The translations under genes and the position numbers were made by a program. From Symsagittifera roscoffensis (lineage: Eukaryota; Xenacoelomorpha; Acoela; Convolutidae): a stretch of 64,000 bases of DNA. Numbering within the stretch: the stretch's first letter is position 1; each line of letters starts with the position of its first letter. The stretch covers positions 20,146,596 to 20,210,595 of the forward strand of contig NC_087067.1 of NCBI RefSeq assembly GCF_963678635.1. Reading direction: 5' to 3'. The notes under the pieces are model-generated. The model was not told the DNA's origin and ran no database searches. It was given only the letters and a program-made list of their open reading frames with translations. Positions 11,516 to 22,259 of the stretch are shown piece by piece.

Positions 11516-14500
11516 TTAAAGTTGTTTTTGAAATTCGACTTTCTTTAATATTTTAGATTGTGGGATGAATAATTTATAATTTTTACGTGGTTGGTTTCTA
11601 AGTCGTGAAGACCCTCTATGTTCTGATTTGTCAATTTGTTCTTGGGGTATTATTTGTTCTGTCATTTTTCTATTTTTTCTTTCTTTTTGAGATGTATTTT
11701 GATCTAGATTTTTTGTATTGTTTTTTGTGGTGGTTGATTTTGTTATTTGGTTTTTGAGGTAAAAATCTTTTTCTTCCTTTGTTGTGTTTTCCGTATGTGG
11801 GTCATTTTGAATAACTTGTAAACCTGTAAAAGAATATAATTGAGTTAGTTCGCGGAGTGCGTATTCTTTTGGATAATAAGGTAATAGGTTATTTCGGTGT
11901 TGAACGATTTCTTTTTTGTCTGAGTCGGTGATTTTATATGTGACATCAGTGGGTTTTGCAATTATTTGGTATGGTCCTTTACGAAGGGGTTGTAATTTTT
12001 TTGAAATTCCTTTTTGAGTAATAAAATTGGGTATTAAAACAAATGTTCCAATTTTTAAATCGGAGGCTGGTGTAAAGCGTGAATTTATTTGTTCATTAAT
12101 GTTTTGTCTTTGTAACAACTTTTTTGTTACTTTTTGGTAAATTTCATTGTGTTTTTTATCTCTGTTTAAAATCCATTCGGTGTGTGTACCGGAGGCTAAT
12201 TTAAGAATTTGTGGGTGATGAAAATGATCTTCATCGTGTGTATGTAAAGGTAGGTTATAACATATTGAGTCTTTATTTGGTTGACAATAACCTTGTGCGT
12301 TTTTATGAGAGTTTGCTGTAAACATTATTGGTTTGCGTGGCTTTTGGTTAAAAACCATTTCATATAGTGACATTCCTAGAGTTGTCGTAATTTGTGAATT
12401 ATATGCTAAGGGAAATAATTTTACATCTGCTGACCATTCGGTGTATCTTGTATCATTTCCATTGATGATACATCTGAGATATTCTTGTAATGAACGGTTC
12501 ATACCTTCGACTAAGCCGTTTGTCCAAGGTGCGTGAGATGTACGTGGTTTGTGTTTGATGTTATATAGATGACATAGTGTGATGATTTCATTATTTATGA
12601 ATTCTGTACCGTTGTCTGTAACTAAAATTTCTGGTTGTCCGAATTTGGCTATCCAGTGTTCATAGAGTGTTGTGTAAGCATAATAAGCGTTACAATGTGG
12701 TACTGGGTTAAGTGCTACATAATGTGTAAACGCGTCAACAATTACCATAATGTAGGAGTTTCCTTCGGCTGAGGGTGAAATTGGTCCTTTTGTATCAAAG
12801 GAGATACGGTGTTTAAAGTACAAACTTTGTCCTTTAAAGTCTTGTTTTTGTGCTATTTGTTTTTGATTTGGATAAGGTTTATTTAGTTGACATACTATAC
12901 AATCATTGCATAGTACTTTTATCCAAATTGGTGCATTTGGGAAATAAAAGTTTTGTATGAAATTTGAATATGTTTTCTCTGATCCAGAGTGTCCTTTAAT
13001 ATTTTGTGTATGTGAAATATTAAAAGCTATGAGAATCATACTTAGAGGGAGACAGGGAACTGTAGATTCATTTAATTTGTATTCTAGAAGGTCTGTGTTT
13101 TCGTTAATTGTTGTATTATTGAATTTTCGAAAATATCGGAGGAGTGTTTTATTTCCTAAAATAGTTGTATCTGCCTTGACGGGTTTAGTTTTATATTTGT
13201 GCCATGATTTTAGTTGTCGAATTACCGGGTCAAGATTCTGATATTGTTTCAGTGTTGAAATTGTAATTGTTTCTGTTGGGGGGAGAAATATGTTTTCAAT
13301 TTCTAATTTAGATAAGGGTATTGTATCAAGTGGGTCATGGAGATCAAAAACTTGATTTATTGTGTGTTTTGAATCGATTGTTTGTGGTCCTGATAAAATT
13401 ATTTTATCAGTTAGGTTTTCTTTTTCAATTAGTGGAAAAAGGTCTTTTTTATGCGAGTGTTGTTTTACTCTTTTTTGTTGGGTGTTATTTTTTATCCATT
13501 GTGAATATGGGATTGGTTTAAAAATTGATGTTCCAAGTAGGTCAAATTCATAGTGATTATTTTGACAATCTAAATAAAGTGGGAAGTGTTGTAGATTGTT
13601 TATCTGTGATTGTTCAACGTCAGTTTTTACTGCATATTTGCATTCTAGTCGGGTTGATGTTTCGTTTTTTGCAAGGTAGAATTTTATATTTTTGGGTATT
13701 TCAACTGTGGTTTTACGTGTAAGTAATTCAGGTGGCGTATTTCGACTTAATGTGTCTGGTAATGCAAGATTCTTTCCTGCTGTCCAAACTATATGTAAGT
13801 TTGGGAATTTCATTAGAATTAGTTGAAATCTATAAACTCGGTGATTTGGATTAGATTTTTGTGTAAAGAGAAAAATGATTGGTTTGTGATCTGTGAATAG
13901 AACTGTTGGATGTTTTGATCCAAGTATCAGAAATTCATATTCTGTAAGTGTATAGATTATGGCTGTACATTCTCTCATTAGGGTTGAGAGTCTTAGCTCT
14001 GCTTGAGTGAATAATCGAGAGTTTGCTGATATAAGGTTCATTTTGTTTGTACCACTATGTGATTGTAATAACGCTGCGCCGATGCCAAAGTTCGAAGCAT
14101 CGCACATTGCATAAAATGGTTGATTTGAATCTGGAATTGTGTTTGAAATTTGTTCAGTTAGAAGTTTTTTAATTTCTTCAAAACGTGCTTGATGTTCTGT
14201 GTTCCATTCAAAATTATTTTGTTGTCTAAGTATATTATAAAATGGTCTTAGGTATAATTGCATTTTATAGACATATTTACTTAAAAAATTCAACATTCCA
14301 AGGAATTCTTGGATTTTCTTTTTGTTTGTTGGTGGTTGGAGTTTTTGAATAGCATCAATGCGTGATTTTAATGGGGTGATTGTTTTTCTTTCTATATTAT
14401 GTCCTAAGAGTTTTACTCTTGTCAAAAAGAAGTGTGGTTTATCGGGGGCGGCCTTCAGATTTTCGTTCTGAAGTATTTGGTGATATTGTTCTAAAACATT

Positions 14501-15571
14501 GAACATTTCTTCTTTAGTCTGTGATTGCATAAAAACATCGTCTAAATAGGTGATTGCGTTTTTCTTGAGTATTAGTGGTCGAAAAATTTTGCTCATATAA
14601 GCTGAAAATGCTGCTGGTCCTATGGATATTCCATAGAATAAGCGGTTGAATTCATACTGTTGGTTTCCAATAACAAATTGTGTTAAACGTCGCGATTGTT
14701 CATCTAATGGCATTTGATTGTATGCACTATTCATATCTGCGGTTGTAAAGTATTTTCCGTTTATTTTTGTTAAAATAACTTGTATTGGTTCAATAGGCCA
14801 ATTACACTTTGATTCATCTATGAGTGAGTTGAGGTATCTAGCGTCGAGAACGATTTTTAATGATTCTCCTTTGGCTAGAATGATAACAGGGTTGATAAAT
14901 TTGTTACCTTTTGGTTGTTCTTCTTTATTTACTGGTGAGATTATATTGTATTGTTCTAAAATATCAAGTAATCTGTTTACTTTATCGTGTAAATGAATTG
15001 GTACTTTACTTGCTCTTTGTTTTTTGAAAACTGCGTCTGGTTTTAATGGGAGATGTAGTGATGAGCTGATTTTGCCAACATCAAATTTGGATGTTGCATA
15101 GACTGATGAATATTTAATTAGCTGTTTGGCTAATTTTTCAAATTCGTCTTGTGTTATTTGTGAATGTTGGAAATTAAACATTGTTAAAAATTTCTGTTGA
15201 TTCTCAGTGTAGTTATTTATGTTGAATGTCGGTTTGAAATATGGGGTTTTTGTGAAATAATCCGTATTTCTTTTTTCGTTACTTATTATATTTTTTGTGG
15301 ATAATTCTCCATTAAGAATTGTGGATTGACAAATATCTAATAATTGGAGTATATTATTTACGCGATATGCTTTTTCGTATATTGGTGATATTGTAGCGTT
15401 GGTTTCGCAATAGCCTAAAAGTCCTAAAGGTAGTGTTACTTGATAGGGTGTATTGTTGTATACATGTAGAGAAATAATATCTGAATGAAATTGTGATTTT
15501 GAAAAACTTATGGATAGGTTTGAATTCAAAATCTGACATATAGAGTTGTTGTTTGTTTTGTTTTTTATCAT
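11516..15571 (-). CDS. pol: Copy A Pol: reverse transcriptase, RNase H, integrase
   Basis: A 1351-codon open frame; the first 29 or so codons (down to about 15484) precede a deletion junction and are out of register, so the authentic frame starts there. RT shows the LDARYLN block and a YLDD active site. RNase H shows Asp in CDAS, Glu in MREC and Asp in TDHKP. Integrase has an H-H-C-C zinc module (GHSG...CNDCIVC), the catalytic D (SFDTKGP), D (TDNGTEF) and E (VEGMNR), and a GPY motif near the C-terminus. Order RT-RH-IN is that of Ty3/gypsy. This copy alone keeps the integrase C-terminus and the RT frame joined to protease without a shift. It catalyses cDNA synthesis and integration. Confidence 0.9.
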   Translation of the reverse strand: MIKNKTNNNSICQILNSNLSISFSKSQFHSDIISLHVYNNTPYQVTLPLGLLGYCETNATISPIYEKAYRVNNILQLLDICQSTILNGELSTKNIISNEKRNTDYFTKTPYFKPTFNINNYTENQQKFLTMFNFQHSQITQDEFEKLAKQLIKYSSVYATSKFDVGKISSSLHLPLKPDAVFKKQRASKVPIHLHDKVNRLLDILEQYNIISPVNKEEQPKGNKFINPVIILAKGESLKIVLDARYLNSLIDESKCNWPIEPIQVILTKINGKYFTTADMNSAYNQMPLDEQSRRLTQFVIGNQQYEFNRLFYGISIGPAAFSAYMSKIFRPLILKKNAITYLDDVFMQSQTKEEMFNVLEQYHQILQNENLKAAPDKPHFFLTRVKLLGHNIERKTITPLKSRIDAIQKLQPPTNKKKIQEFLGMLNFLSKYVYKMQLYLRPFYNILRQQNNFEWNTEHQARFEEIKKLLTEQISNTIPDSNQPFYAMCDASNFGIGAALLQSHSGTNKMNLISANSRLFTQAELRLSTLMRECTAIIYTLTEYEFLILGSKHPTVLFTDHKPIIFLFTQKSNPNHRVYRFQLILMKFPNLHIVWTAGKNLALPDTLSRNTPPELLTRKTTVEIPKNIKFYLAKNETSTRLECKYAVKTDVEQSQINNLQHFPLYLDCQNNHYEFDLLGTSIFKPIPYSQWIKNNTQQKRVKQHSHKKDLFPLIEKENLTDKIILSGPQTIDSKHTINQVFDLHDPLDTIPLSKLEIENIFLPPTETITISTLKQYQNLDPVIRQLKSWHKYKTKPVKADTTILGNKTLLRYFRKFNNTTINENTDLLEYKLNESTVPCLPLSMILIAFNISHTQNIKGHSGSEKTYSNFIQNFYFPNAPIWIKVLCNDCIVCQLNKPYPNQKQIAQKQDFKGQSLYFKHRISFDTKGPISPSAEGNSYIMVIVDAFTHYVALNPVPHCNAYYAYTTLYEHWIAKFGQPEILVTDNGTEFINNEIITLCHLYNIKHKPRTSHAPWTNGLVEGMNRSLQEYLRCIINGNDTRYTEWSADVKLFPLAYNSQITTTLGMSLYEMVFNQKPRKPIMFTANSHKNAQGYCQPNKDSICYNLPLHTHDEDHFHHPQILKLASGTHTEWILNRDKKHNEIYQKVTKKLLQRQNINEQINSRFTPASDLKIGTFVLIPNFITQKGISKKLQPLRKGPYQIIAKPTDVTYKITDSDKKEIVQHRNNLLPYYPKEYALRELTQLYSFTGLQVIQNDPHTENTTKEEKDFYLKNQITKSTTTKNNTKNLDQNTSQKERKNRKMTEQIIPQEQIDKSEHRGSSRLRNQPRKNYKLFIPQSKILKKVEFQKQL

Positions 15572-16139
15572 ATTGGTGAACTTGTTTTATTGAAAAATTA
15601 TATATGTTTCCTGATAGTGGTTTCAGGTGTTTTCTTTGTTGGTTATATATTGGATAAAATTTTGAAAAGAATGGTGGTTGTTTGTTTAATCTTTGAAAAA
15701 ATGTTAGGGATGTGTCTTTTGCTTTTGTGTATTTATCTTTGATTAGTATTTTACTGTTTAATATGTTGATTGTTGGTATATATTTAGAGATAAATGGTAT
15801 TCCAATGATATTGTGTTTAATATCAGTGATATGGAATATTTGTTTAAATGGTTTAGTTAAAATTTTATTTTGCTCCATTGTTCTTGTGGGGAGAAGAAAT
15901 AATTGAATTTTTCCATAGTTTACCAATGTTGATCCTTGTGCTGTTGCTAGTTTACTGGAGGTTTCAAGAGGTGTTAGCTTTGGGTGTAAGGTTTTTATTT
16001 CATTCCATGTGGGAATGTTTATTATATTTGATTCTGCTCCTGAATCAATTAGAAAATCAATTTCAAGATCTGGTGGTTGAAATTCTTTGCTTCTTGGACT
16101 TTCTAAAAGAAATGGTATTGTCCAAATTTTTTCTTTGGG
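15485..16139 (-). pseudogene. Copy A protease region, disabled
   Basis: Behind the Gag stop at 16140 the same frame continues with a retroviral-type aspartic protease, active site DFLIDSGAES. In copies B and C this is fused to Gag without a stop. In copy A a CAA-to-TAA change separates it, and 26 nt missing near 15510 (repeat TCA at the junction) shift the frame before RT. Confidence 0.8.
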
Positions 16140-19100
16140 TTATTCTTTTTGTATGTTTTGATAGATGTGATTTGTATTTAAGCATTTTGTCTTGTCATTC
16201 TCATTGGGTTGATTTGTAGTGTTAATTTCATTAGTTTTTTGCGTCGTCGGTGTGGAATGGATGGGTTCAATATAATAATTGTGAAGGAGTTCTGATTGAT
16301 TTTCATATATGTGTGATGGAAATGGTTGTTCATATATAATAGGTTCATAGTCATTTTCGACTGCTATCATATTGATGGAGATAGTGTTTTCTGTTTCACT
16401 TTCTGAGTCTGATGATTCACATTTTATTTGATTGAGTTGTAACATATCATTTACTGTGCCGTCAATACCTGGAGGGTCTGATGTTGTTTCTGGATTTGAT
16501 TGTACTTGATTTATATTCCTTTGATGTTTAGGTGTACTACTTCTATGGCGATTATTAGAATTATTATAATGGTTATTATTCCTGTGTGGTGATTGGGAAT
16601 AATTTCTATAACGATTATTATAACTTGAATGTCGATTTTGTGAATTATTTCGTGATCTGTTTTGGTAATTATTGTTTGGTCTGTTATAGTTCGATCTATT
16701 ATATGAGTTATTCCTTGATAGATTATTCGGGTAATTCTGGTTTCGGTTGTTTGAATAACTTCTATTCCGATTATTGGAGTAGTTTCTATTCCTATTGTAT
16801 GATGAATTTCGTGATTGATTGTTTGGATAGTAATTATTTCTTGATTGGGAATTAGATCTAGAAACAAATTGTGTTGTATTTGAATTTGATCTGGAGTAGT
16901 TATTTTGACTATTTGGTCTATTGTAGTGATTTTGTGATGAATTTTGCGTATTTCTTCGTTCTGGTGATCTTCCTCTATAACTTGAGTTATATGGTGATTG
17001 ATTTCTTGTATAATTTGTATTGTTCGGGAGTGGTTTTCCTGAACTGTTGTTGCTGTACACAGTTTTGTTTGGTAGATTTTGATCTTTTTTCATGTATTGA
17101 TAGAATGATTTATTTGGTTCTTTATATTTTTGAGGTTTATTTTGATTGTCTTGCTGTTTTTGTCTACATTCAGAAATACTATGTCCGTATCGTCGGCAAT
17201 AATTACACCATTTTTTGAAAGATGGTTTGCCTTTAAAGTTTGGGTGTTTTTCGTAAATATTGAGTATTTCAGTGATTTTGTCAACGAGGTCTGTATCTGA
17301 TTCCTGTATATTGTTGATACTTGTGGTATTTGTTTCGATTCGGTTAACATATTGTAATTTCAGATTTTCTGTTTCTTCGAGTTTCATTGTGATTTCTGCT
17401 TGTTCTAGTTTGTCTACTAGTTTTCGAAAATCTAAATCGGGTTCTCGAATTGAAGAAGGATGGGATGCTCTCTTTTTTATTGCTATTTTTCTTAATTGCG
17501 GTGTTAAGGTCATCATTAAGATTTCTGTCATCTTTGTGTTTTTATAGTCGTGTGTATTTAATGAATATGCTTTTCGAACTAGTGTTTCGATGCGTACTGC
17601 TAATTGCTTGATGGTTTCATTTGGTAATCTGCGAATTTCATTACATAAAACTCTTTGTTGTTGTTTGTTTCTTTCGGAGTCAAACATTTCTGAAAATTCT
17701 TGTGTAAACCTTTTCCAATTTGATTTTATTTCTATAGGCAATACTGAAAACCATTTTTGGGCGGCGCCGTCTAAAGTTGTTAGTATCAACGCTGTGCGTC
17801 GATGTATCCAGTTTTGATGTAGTGGCGTATTAATTGGTTCAGGTCCTATATTTAAAATCAAATTTGCTGTTACTGCATTTAAATAATCTTCTACAGAATA
17901 TTCAGGGTCTGTTCCTATAAATACCATTAAAGGTTTGTTTGATGTTATTGATGATCCACCCATAAGGTATGGATTCATTGTCATTTGTAATGATTCTGCT
18001 GCATTTGGCATTTGAGAAAAATTTGAAAGTTGATTTCTTGTTATTTTGTGTTGTTGAAGATAATATGGGAGTGGTATTTCATTTTGCATTTGTGTTGGTT
18101 GATACGACTGTGTAATCATTGGGTTTTGTTGCTGAATTGGTTGAAAAGATTGTGTATTAATTGGGTTTTGTTGCTGAATTGGTTGTTGATTTTGTGTATC
18201 TATTGGTTGTGGAGAAAAAATTCTATGATATGTATGTGGTTTCTGTATTCCTTGTCCACGATATTCTTGATTATAGGGTGCAAATATATCTGGTTGTAAA
18301 AAATCATCATCTGAGGATAAGTAATCCATTTGATAAGATGTTTGTTTTTTATTTTTATTTTGTTGAAAAAATGGATAGTTTTCACTACGATCCTGTGAAG
18401 GATGTAAATTTGTTTGAAAATTTACTGAATTTGTTTGTGCTATTGGGTTATCCCAGTTTCGAGATCTTGTATAATTACTAAAATTTTTTCGTGGTTGATA
18501 ATTTGTTTTTGATGGATGTGTGTAATTATAATTATGGTCTGTAAAATTGTTTCTAGTGAACGTTTTGCGTGTTTTTGGCGGTATTGTCATGGGTCTGTAT
18601 GTTTGGTAATCCATGTGTGAATATTTTGGGGCAACCGAAGGTTTAACGGTTGATTGTAAGGTTACCTGTGTTTGTGAAAGGTTTGTATTTCTTGGTGTTG
18701 TTAAGTTTGGGCGTATTGGTGAAATACTTTGTTGTGTAGTTGTTGTGTGTACGATTTCTTCATTTATGAAGTGTGATGGTGTCTGGATATCTTGTTGAGT
18801 GAGATTTCTAGTTCCATTGAGGTTTTCATTGTGTATGACTGTGGAGTTTAAACTATTATTTTGCATATCAGGTAAAAATGTATTATAGTTTAATGGTGTT
18901 GCATCAATGGTTAATGGTATTACTCTTACATAATCTCTTACATAAGATATCGTACTTATTGCTTGACTTGAGATTGATTGTGGGAAGTTTATGAATGCGG
19001 GATGAGACCATTCGGGGTCCCAAACATAGTCTGATTGTTCTGTGATGGCAGTATCATCGTTTGAGTTTTGGGGTCTAAAATTTTTTCTTGCTTGTGAAAT

Positions 19101-19736
19101 TAAATCAATATTATGTGTGAAATAATCTATTATGAACCATGCCAAAATTTTTTGTAAGTCGTGTTTTGTATGTTGGGAAACTTCATCTTTCGTGAAATTT
19201 TCTTTAATTATATTTAGAAAACTAGAGAGTAGTGTGATTTCATGTCGTACTCTTATATGTTTAGATGTTTCTGTCGGTGAGACATTTGGTATCTGGATTT
19301 CGTTTTCTAATATCGAGATATAACTATATATTATCGCAAAAACTTCATTGGTGAATATGGAGTTTGCTCTTTGTGAGTTATGATATTGGATGCTTTTTAT
19401 ATATTCTGAGAATACTTTTGAGAATTCTAAATCAAGGTCGTCTGTTTGAATTACATATTTGCTGTGATTCTGGTTTGGTGAGTTGAATTCTATGGAGTAG
19501 ATTCCGTATTGTTGTGTTAAGTTACATATATCTTTCAAATAGTGATTGATAATTTGTCTTTTGATTTTTACATCTGGGAACTCTGTTTTACATGGACTGA
19601 TTCCGGGTTCAAACAAATTTAAGAGTAAATTTTTGCAAAATATATGCTGTCCTCTATCAGTGGTTGCATCTACGATAAAGGGGAAGATATCATCATCATC
19701 TGGACTTTCTTCACCTGGGGTGTGTGTTGAGCTCAT
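16140..19736 (-). CDS. gag: Copy A Gag (1198 codons, ends early)
   Basis: The ATG at 19736 overlaps the end of the 155-aa ORF. Residues 1-230 look folded; 240-590 are Gln/Asn/Pro/Thr-rich, with imperfect PIQQQNP repeats. A retrotransposon-gag capsid domain follows from about residue 600 (GTDPEYSVEDYLN... W... F). One CCHC zinc knuckle (CNYCRRYGHSISEC) lies near 840, then about 150 residues of Arg/Asn/Ser/Tyr low-complexity sequence. The TAA at 16140 replaces a CAA present in B and C, cutting protease off. A splice-donor-like CCCAG|GTGAAG lies at codon 8 (19715/19714). Confidence 0.88.
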   Translation of the reverse strand: MSSTHTPGEESPDDDDIFPFIVDATTDRGQHIFCKNLLLNLFEPGISPCKTEFPDVKIKRQIINHYLKDICNLTQQYGIYSIEFNSPNQNHSKYVIQTDDLDLEFSKVFSEYIKSIQYHNSQRANSIFTNEVFAIIYSYISILENEIQIPNVSPTETSKHIRVRHEITLLSSFLNIIKENFTKDEVSQHTKHDLQKILAWFIIDYFTHNIDLISQARKNFRPQNSNDDTAITEQSDYVWDPEWSHPAFINFPQSISSQAISTISYVRDYVRVIPLTIDATPLNYNTFLPDMQNNSLNSTVIHNENLNGTRNLTQQDIQTPSHFINEEIVHTTTTQQSISPIRPNLTTPRNTNLSQTQVTLQSTVKPSVAPKYSHMDYQTYRPMTIPPKTRKTFTRNNFTDHNYNYTHPSKTNYQPRKNFSNYTRSRNWDNPIAQTNSVNFQTNLHPSQDRSENYPFFQQNKNKKQTSYQMDYLSSDDDFLQPDIFAPYNQEYRGQGIQKPHTYHRIFSPQPIDTQNQQPIQQQNPINTQSFQPIQQQNPMITQSYQPTQMQNEIPLPYYLQQHKITRNQLSNFSQMPNAAESLQMTMNPYLMGGSSITSNKPLMVFIGTDPEYSVEDYLNAVTANLILNIGPEPINTPLHQNWIHRRTALILTTLDGAAQKWFSVLPIEIKSNWKRFTQEFSEMFDSERNKQQQRVLCNEIRRLPNETIKQLAVRIETLVRKAYSLNTHDYKNTKMTEILMMTLTPQLRKIAIKKRASHPSSIREPDLDFRKLVDKLEQAEITMKLEETENLKLQYVNRIETNTTSINNIQESDTDLVDKITEILNIYEKHPNFKGKPSFKKWCNYCRRYGHSISECRQKQQDNQNKPQKYKEPNKSFYQYMKKDQNLPNKTVYSNNSSGKPLPNNTNYTRNQSPYNSSYRGRSPERRNTQNSSQNHYNRPNSQNNYSRSNSNTTQFVSRSNSQSRNNYYPNNQSRNSSYNRNRNYSNNRNRSYSNNRNQNYPNNLSRNNSYNRSNYNRPNNNYQNRSRNNSQNRHSSYNNRYRNYSQSPHRNNNHYNNSNNRHRSSTPKHQRNINQVQSNPETTSDPPGIDGTVNDMLQLNQIKCESSDSESETENTISINMIAVENDYEPIIYEQPFPSHIYENQSELLHNYYIEPIHSTPTTQKTNEINTTNQPNENDKTKCLNTNHIYQNIQKE

Positions 19737-20178
19737 TTTTTCGTTTGATGACTGTTAATATGTAATTATCAATGTGTCTAATTGGTTGGTTCCAATTGTA
19801 TAAATGTACTGGTTTGTGTTTATATTGCTTTTTTATTCTTCTTTTTCCTCTTTTTGATGAATTTGAAGTTGTTTCTGAGTCGGAAAATTATAATTGATCG
19901 TGAATGGGGCAATTTTTATCTATAGATTCCTTTAATTTATAAAGTTCGTCTAAACTGCTGGTTTCTGATTCTGAAAATGCGTTGCGGTTTTTGGAAAATC
20001 TTTTTCGTGTAATTTGTCTTTGTTTGGTTATTATTTTTCTTTTTAGTGTTTGTCGTTTTGTTCTGATATATCAAACTGTTTGTGTGTGTGGTGTGATTAC
20101 AAGATCGTATTTTTTGTTATCTATTTCACAATTGTGTAAAACGATTGTTTGTTTATTTCCTAGGTTTTTAAATGACAT
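19711..20178 (-). pseudogene. Basic 155-aa ORF of copy A, two nonsense codons
   Basis: Same length and register as the intact copies at 32890 and 55544. A TGA at 20071-20073 and a TAA at 19889-19891 interrupt it; no frameshift is present. It ends 26 nt inside gag. Confidence 0.75.
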
Positions 20179-21108
20179 AAGGTTTATGATGACGGATGCA
20201 AAAGGTTGTTAAATGATTTCTATTTCTTAGACTGTTAGTCCTTACGATTTTTTGGTTAGCCTAACCTGGGTCTATTTGTTCAGGGTTGGGGAGAAAAGTA
20301 TATCGATTCCGAAGAATGATTTTATAGTTTCTCGTGGCTAGTATAAGCTAAGGTGTTAACTTACTTAATCTTACTTAAGGGTAGTGATTGTGTTCAAGGG
20401 TTGGAGAATAGTAAATCGATCCACAAGGTTCAGGTATAATTAGAACGCGAGTAGTTCGTTAGATACTTTTTTAAAACTTACTAAGTCTAAGATTTATCCT
20501 GGGTCTGGTAAGAGGGGGGGTCAAGTGAAGGATGAATAACCGAAGTTCTTCACTGTTTATCCTAATTTGAATGATTAGTTTGTTTAAAAATTTCTATTAG
20601 TCCTGGGTTTTTAGAAAGGGTTGGATAGTGAATCGACTTTTGAGGTCGTTAGACACTAGTTAAGTGGGTGGGGGAGAACAAAGTTGTTCTTTTTGATCCA
20701 AGGATAGGCCTTGATGATCAAGTTTTAAATTTAATTAAGTAGAAAATGATTTAAGATCCAAGGATAAGCCTTGATGATCTGATTTTAAAATTAAGTGAAT
20801 TTAAGTTTTAATAATGATTTAAATTTGTGTAGAGAAAAGATTTAGTGTTTTTATGATATAAGTGGGCTTATGAATGCTGTTATGTTTAGGTGATGAAGCT
20901 GGAACAACAGGATGATTTATAATTACTAACCATTTATTGTCATGCTACTAATTTTTATTTTGATTTTTCAATAAATATTTTTCAAACATGTTTTGTATAT
21001 TACTGCAGAATTTAGGAAAACGATCTGAGATCTTTTTATCAATCGTTATTGTATATTAATAATTTTTGTTTAGCGCCTGAAATGATTTTGAAGATTGACT
21101 TCAAGATT
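20179..21108 (-). promoter_or_regulatory. Copy A 5' leader with paired hairpins
   Basis: Non-coding. It contains two copies of a 25-nt imperfect palindrome at 20695-20719 and 20755-20779, exactly 60 nt apart, as in B and C. Sense arms are GATC..CAAGG and CCTTGGATC. It probably belongs to the RNA leader (packaging, dimerisation or translation control); that role is inference. Confidence 0.5.
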
Positions 21109-21342
21109 TTATGTTTGCAAATGAAAATCTAAATTCATTGCTAGTAGTATTCTAAATACAAAAGTTTGTGTTGGCTTTTGCCGAACTATCATATAACTAT
21201 ATGGTAAGTTTCTACTTTGTCGTATGTCGTCTCTGGTTCGAGGTCTTCTTCCAATTCCGGGTAGTTCTGTTATCGTTCGGAATATTGGCTCTGATCTATT
21301 GAGTCGTAGAGACATTTCGATTAAATTATTGTCGTATAACAT
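21109..21342 (-). CDS. 77-codon leader ORF, copy A
   Basis: Intact and almost identical to copies B and C. The frame is open for 29 further codons upstream of the ATG, back to the LTR edge, and that part has a leucine/isoleucine spacing like a coiled coil. No family recognised; see the copy B entry for the selection evidence. Confidence 0.6.
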   Translation of the reverse strand: MLYDNNLIEMSLRLNRSEPIFRTITELPGIGRRPRTRDDIRQSRNLPYSYMIVRQKPTQTFVFRILLAMNLDFHLQT

Positions 21343-21417
21343 TTTGTAAATGTTTTGTCTAATTTCTAATCTATTATTGGTTAATTCTAAGCTATTTAGG
21401 TCTTGTTCGAGACTTAT

Positions 21418-21427
21418 GGTCGCACCA
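21418..21427 (-). other. Candidate primer-binding site, copy A
   Basis: Two bases behind the 5' LTR the sense strand reads TGGTGCGACC, identical in all three copies. A TGG start fits pairing with a tRNA 3' CCA end. The tRNA is not identified. Confidence 0.5.
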
Positions 21428-21429
21428 GA

Positions 21430-21839
21430 TGAGTTAGGACCGAGGTGTATAACTCATAGAGTAATTTCGGATAGGGTACACCGTCTGCTCGTCACGCTAT
21501 CTTATTTTCGGCCGGATAGATTCGTGCAACTTCTTAGTCTAATACCAATCCTAATCTTACTCTTATACTATCTAGTCTCAGGTTGTTTAACTAGTTTCTG
21601 CTAGGCTCAATAGATCTAGGGTATACTGGTTTATTGCGGTTGCTGAAGTCTTCTTGGAGAGTCAACTAATTTCTAAGTTAAATTCAAATCTCTCTGGTGC
21701 TGAAATTACAAGTAATTTCAGCACTTACAAATAAGTGGGTTGTTAGTTAGATGGATCATGATTGGTTAATATTAAATACTTTACAGTGGTAAAATATCTA
21801 ATTTATCCAATCATAAAATGTAGTTTAGATCAGGTTCCA
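21430..21839 (-). repeat. Copy A 5' LTR
   Basis: 410 bp, TG...CA on the minus strand, followed on the right by the flank ATACGTAAG. The palindrome lies at 21697-21724. Confidence 0.93.
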
Positions 21840-22259
21840 ATACGTAAGTTGAAAGTTTGACCCCAACCAGGGGGCTTTTTGAATTTTTTGCTTGTAAACT
21901 TTTTAGAATAATTTCAAGCAAAAGTATGCGACCGTACAACAACACATCGCTGGTGTGTAAGAGCACACACAGGCTTAGATCAATTGAGAAGGATGTATTT
22001 TTGAGCCACTGTTAACCCCGCTAAAAGTCGTTAGTGACATTTGCGTTTTTTGGCTTGTAGTAATACATATGGGATCTGTTGAAAAGAATTTAATGACGAT
22101 TACCTGCAAGTCGATTGTTTTGCTGCCGAAACTTTTTGAGCAGTAACTTGCTCGGGAAACTTTGGAATACTATAACGTCTTCAGCATTTTTAGTAGACTT
22201 GGCCCAATAATTGCAATTGTCAATACGCGCGCATCCTTTAAACATTTATATAATGGTAC

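Larger units (their letters stand above)
3023..21839 (-). mobile_element. Copy A: complete Ty3/gypsy-type LTR retroelement, 18.8 kb
   Basis: Two 410-bp LTRs (3023-3432 and 21430-21839) in the same orientation enclose all the modules of the family, read right to left on the minus strand. The right flank begins ATAC; the left flank shows only AC before the gap, consistent with a 4-bp target duplication. The LTRs differ at about three positions, so insertion was recent. Lesions seen: two nonsense codons in the 155-aa ORF, a TAA at the end of Gag, a 26-nt deletion between protease and RT, a 62-nt deletion and a TAA in Env, and an 11-nt deletion in ORF-X. RT-RNase H-integrase is open. It lies antisense to the host gene, inside its presumed first intron. 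Confidence 0.95.

Noticed and set aside
16586..16855. Long antisense frames over gag and pol
   Set aside because: Mirror images of the low-complexity, G-poor coding strand; Tyr/Phe/Cys-rich with no start context.
19891..20071. A frameshift in the 155-aa ORF of copy A
   Set aside because: Codon-by-codon alignment shows equal length; only two nonsense substitutions are present.
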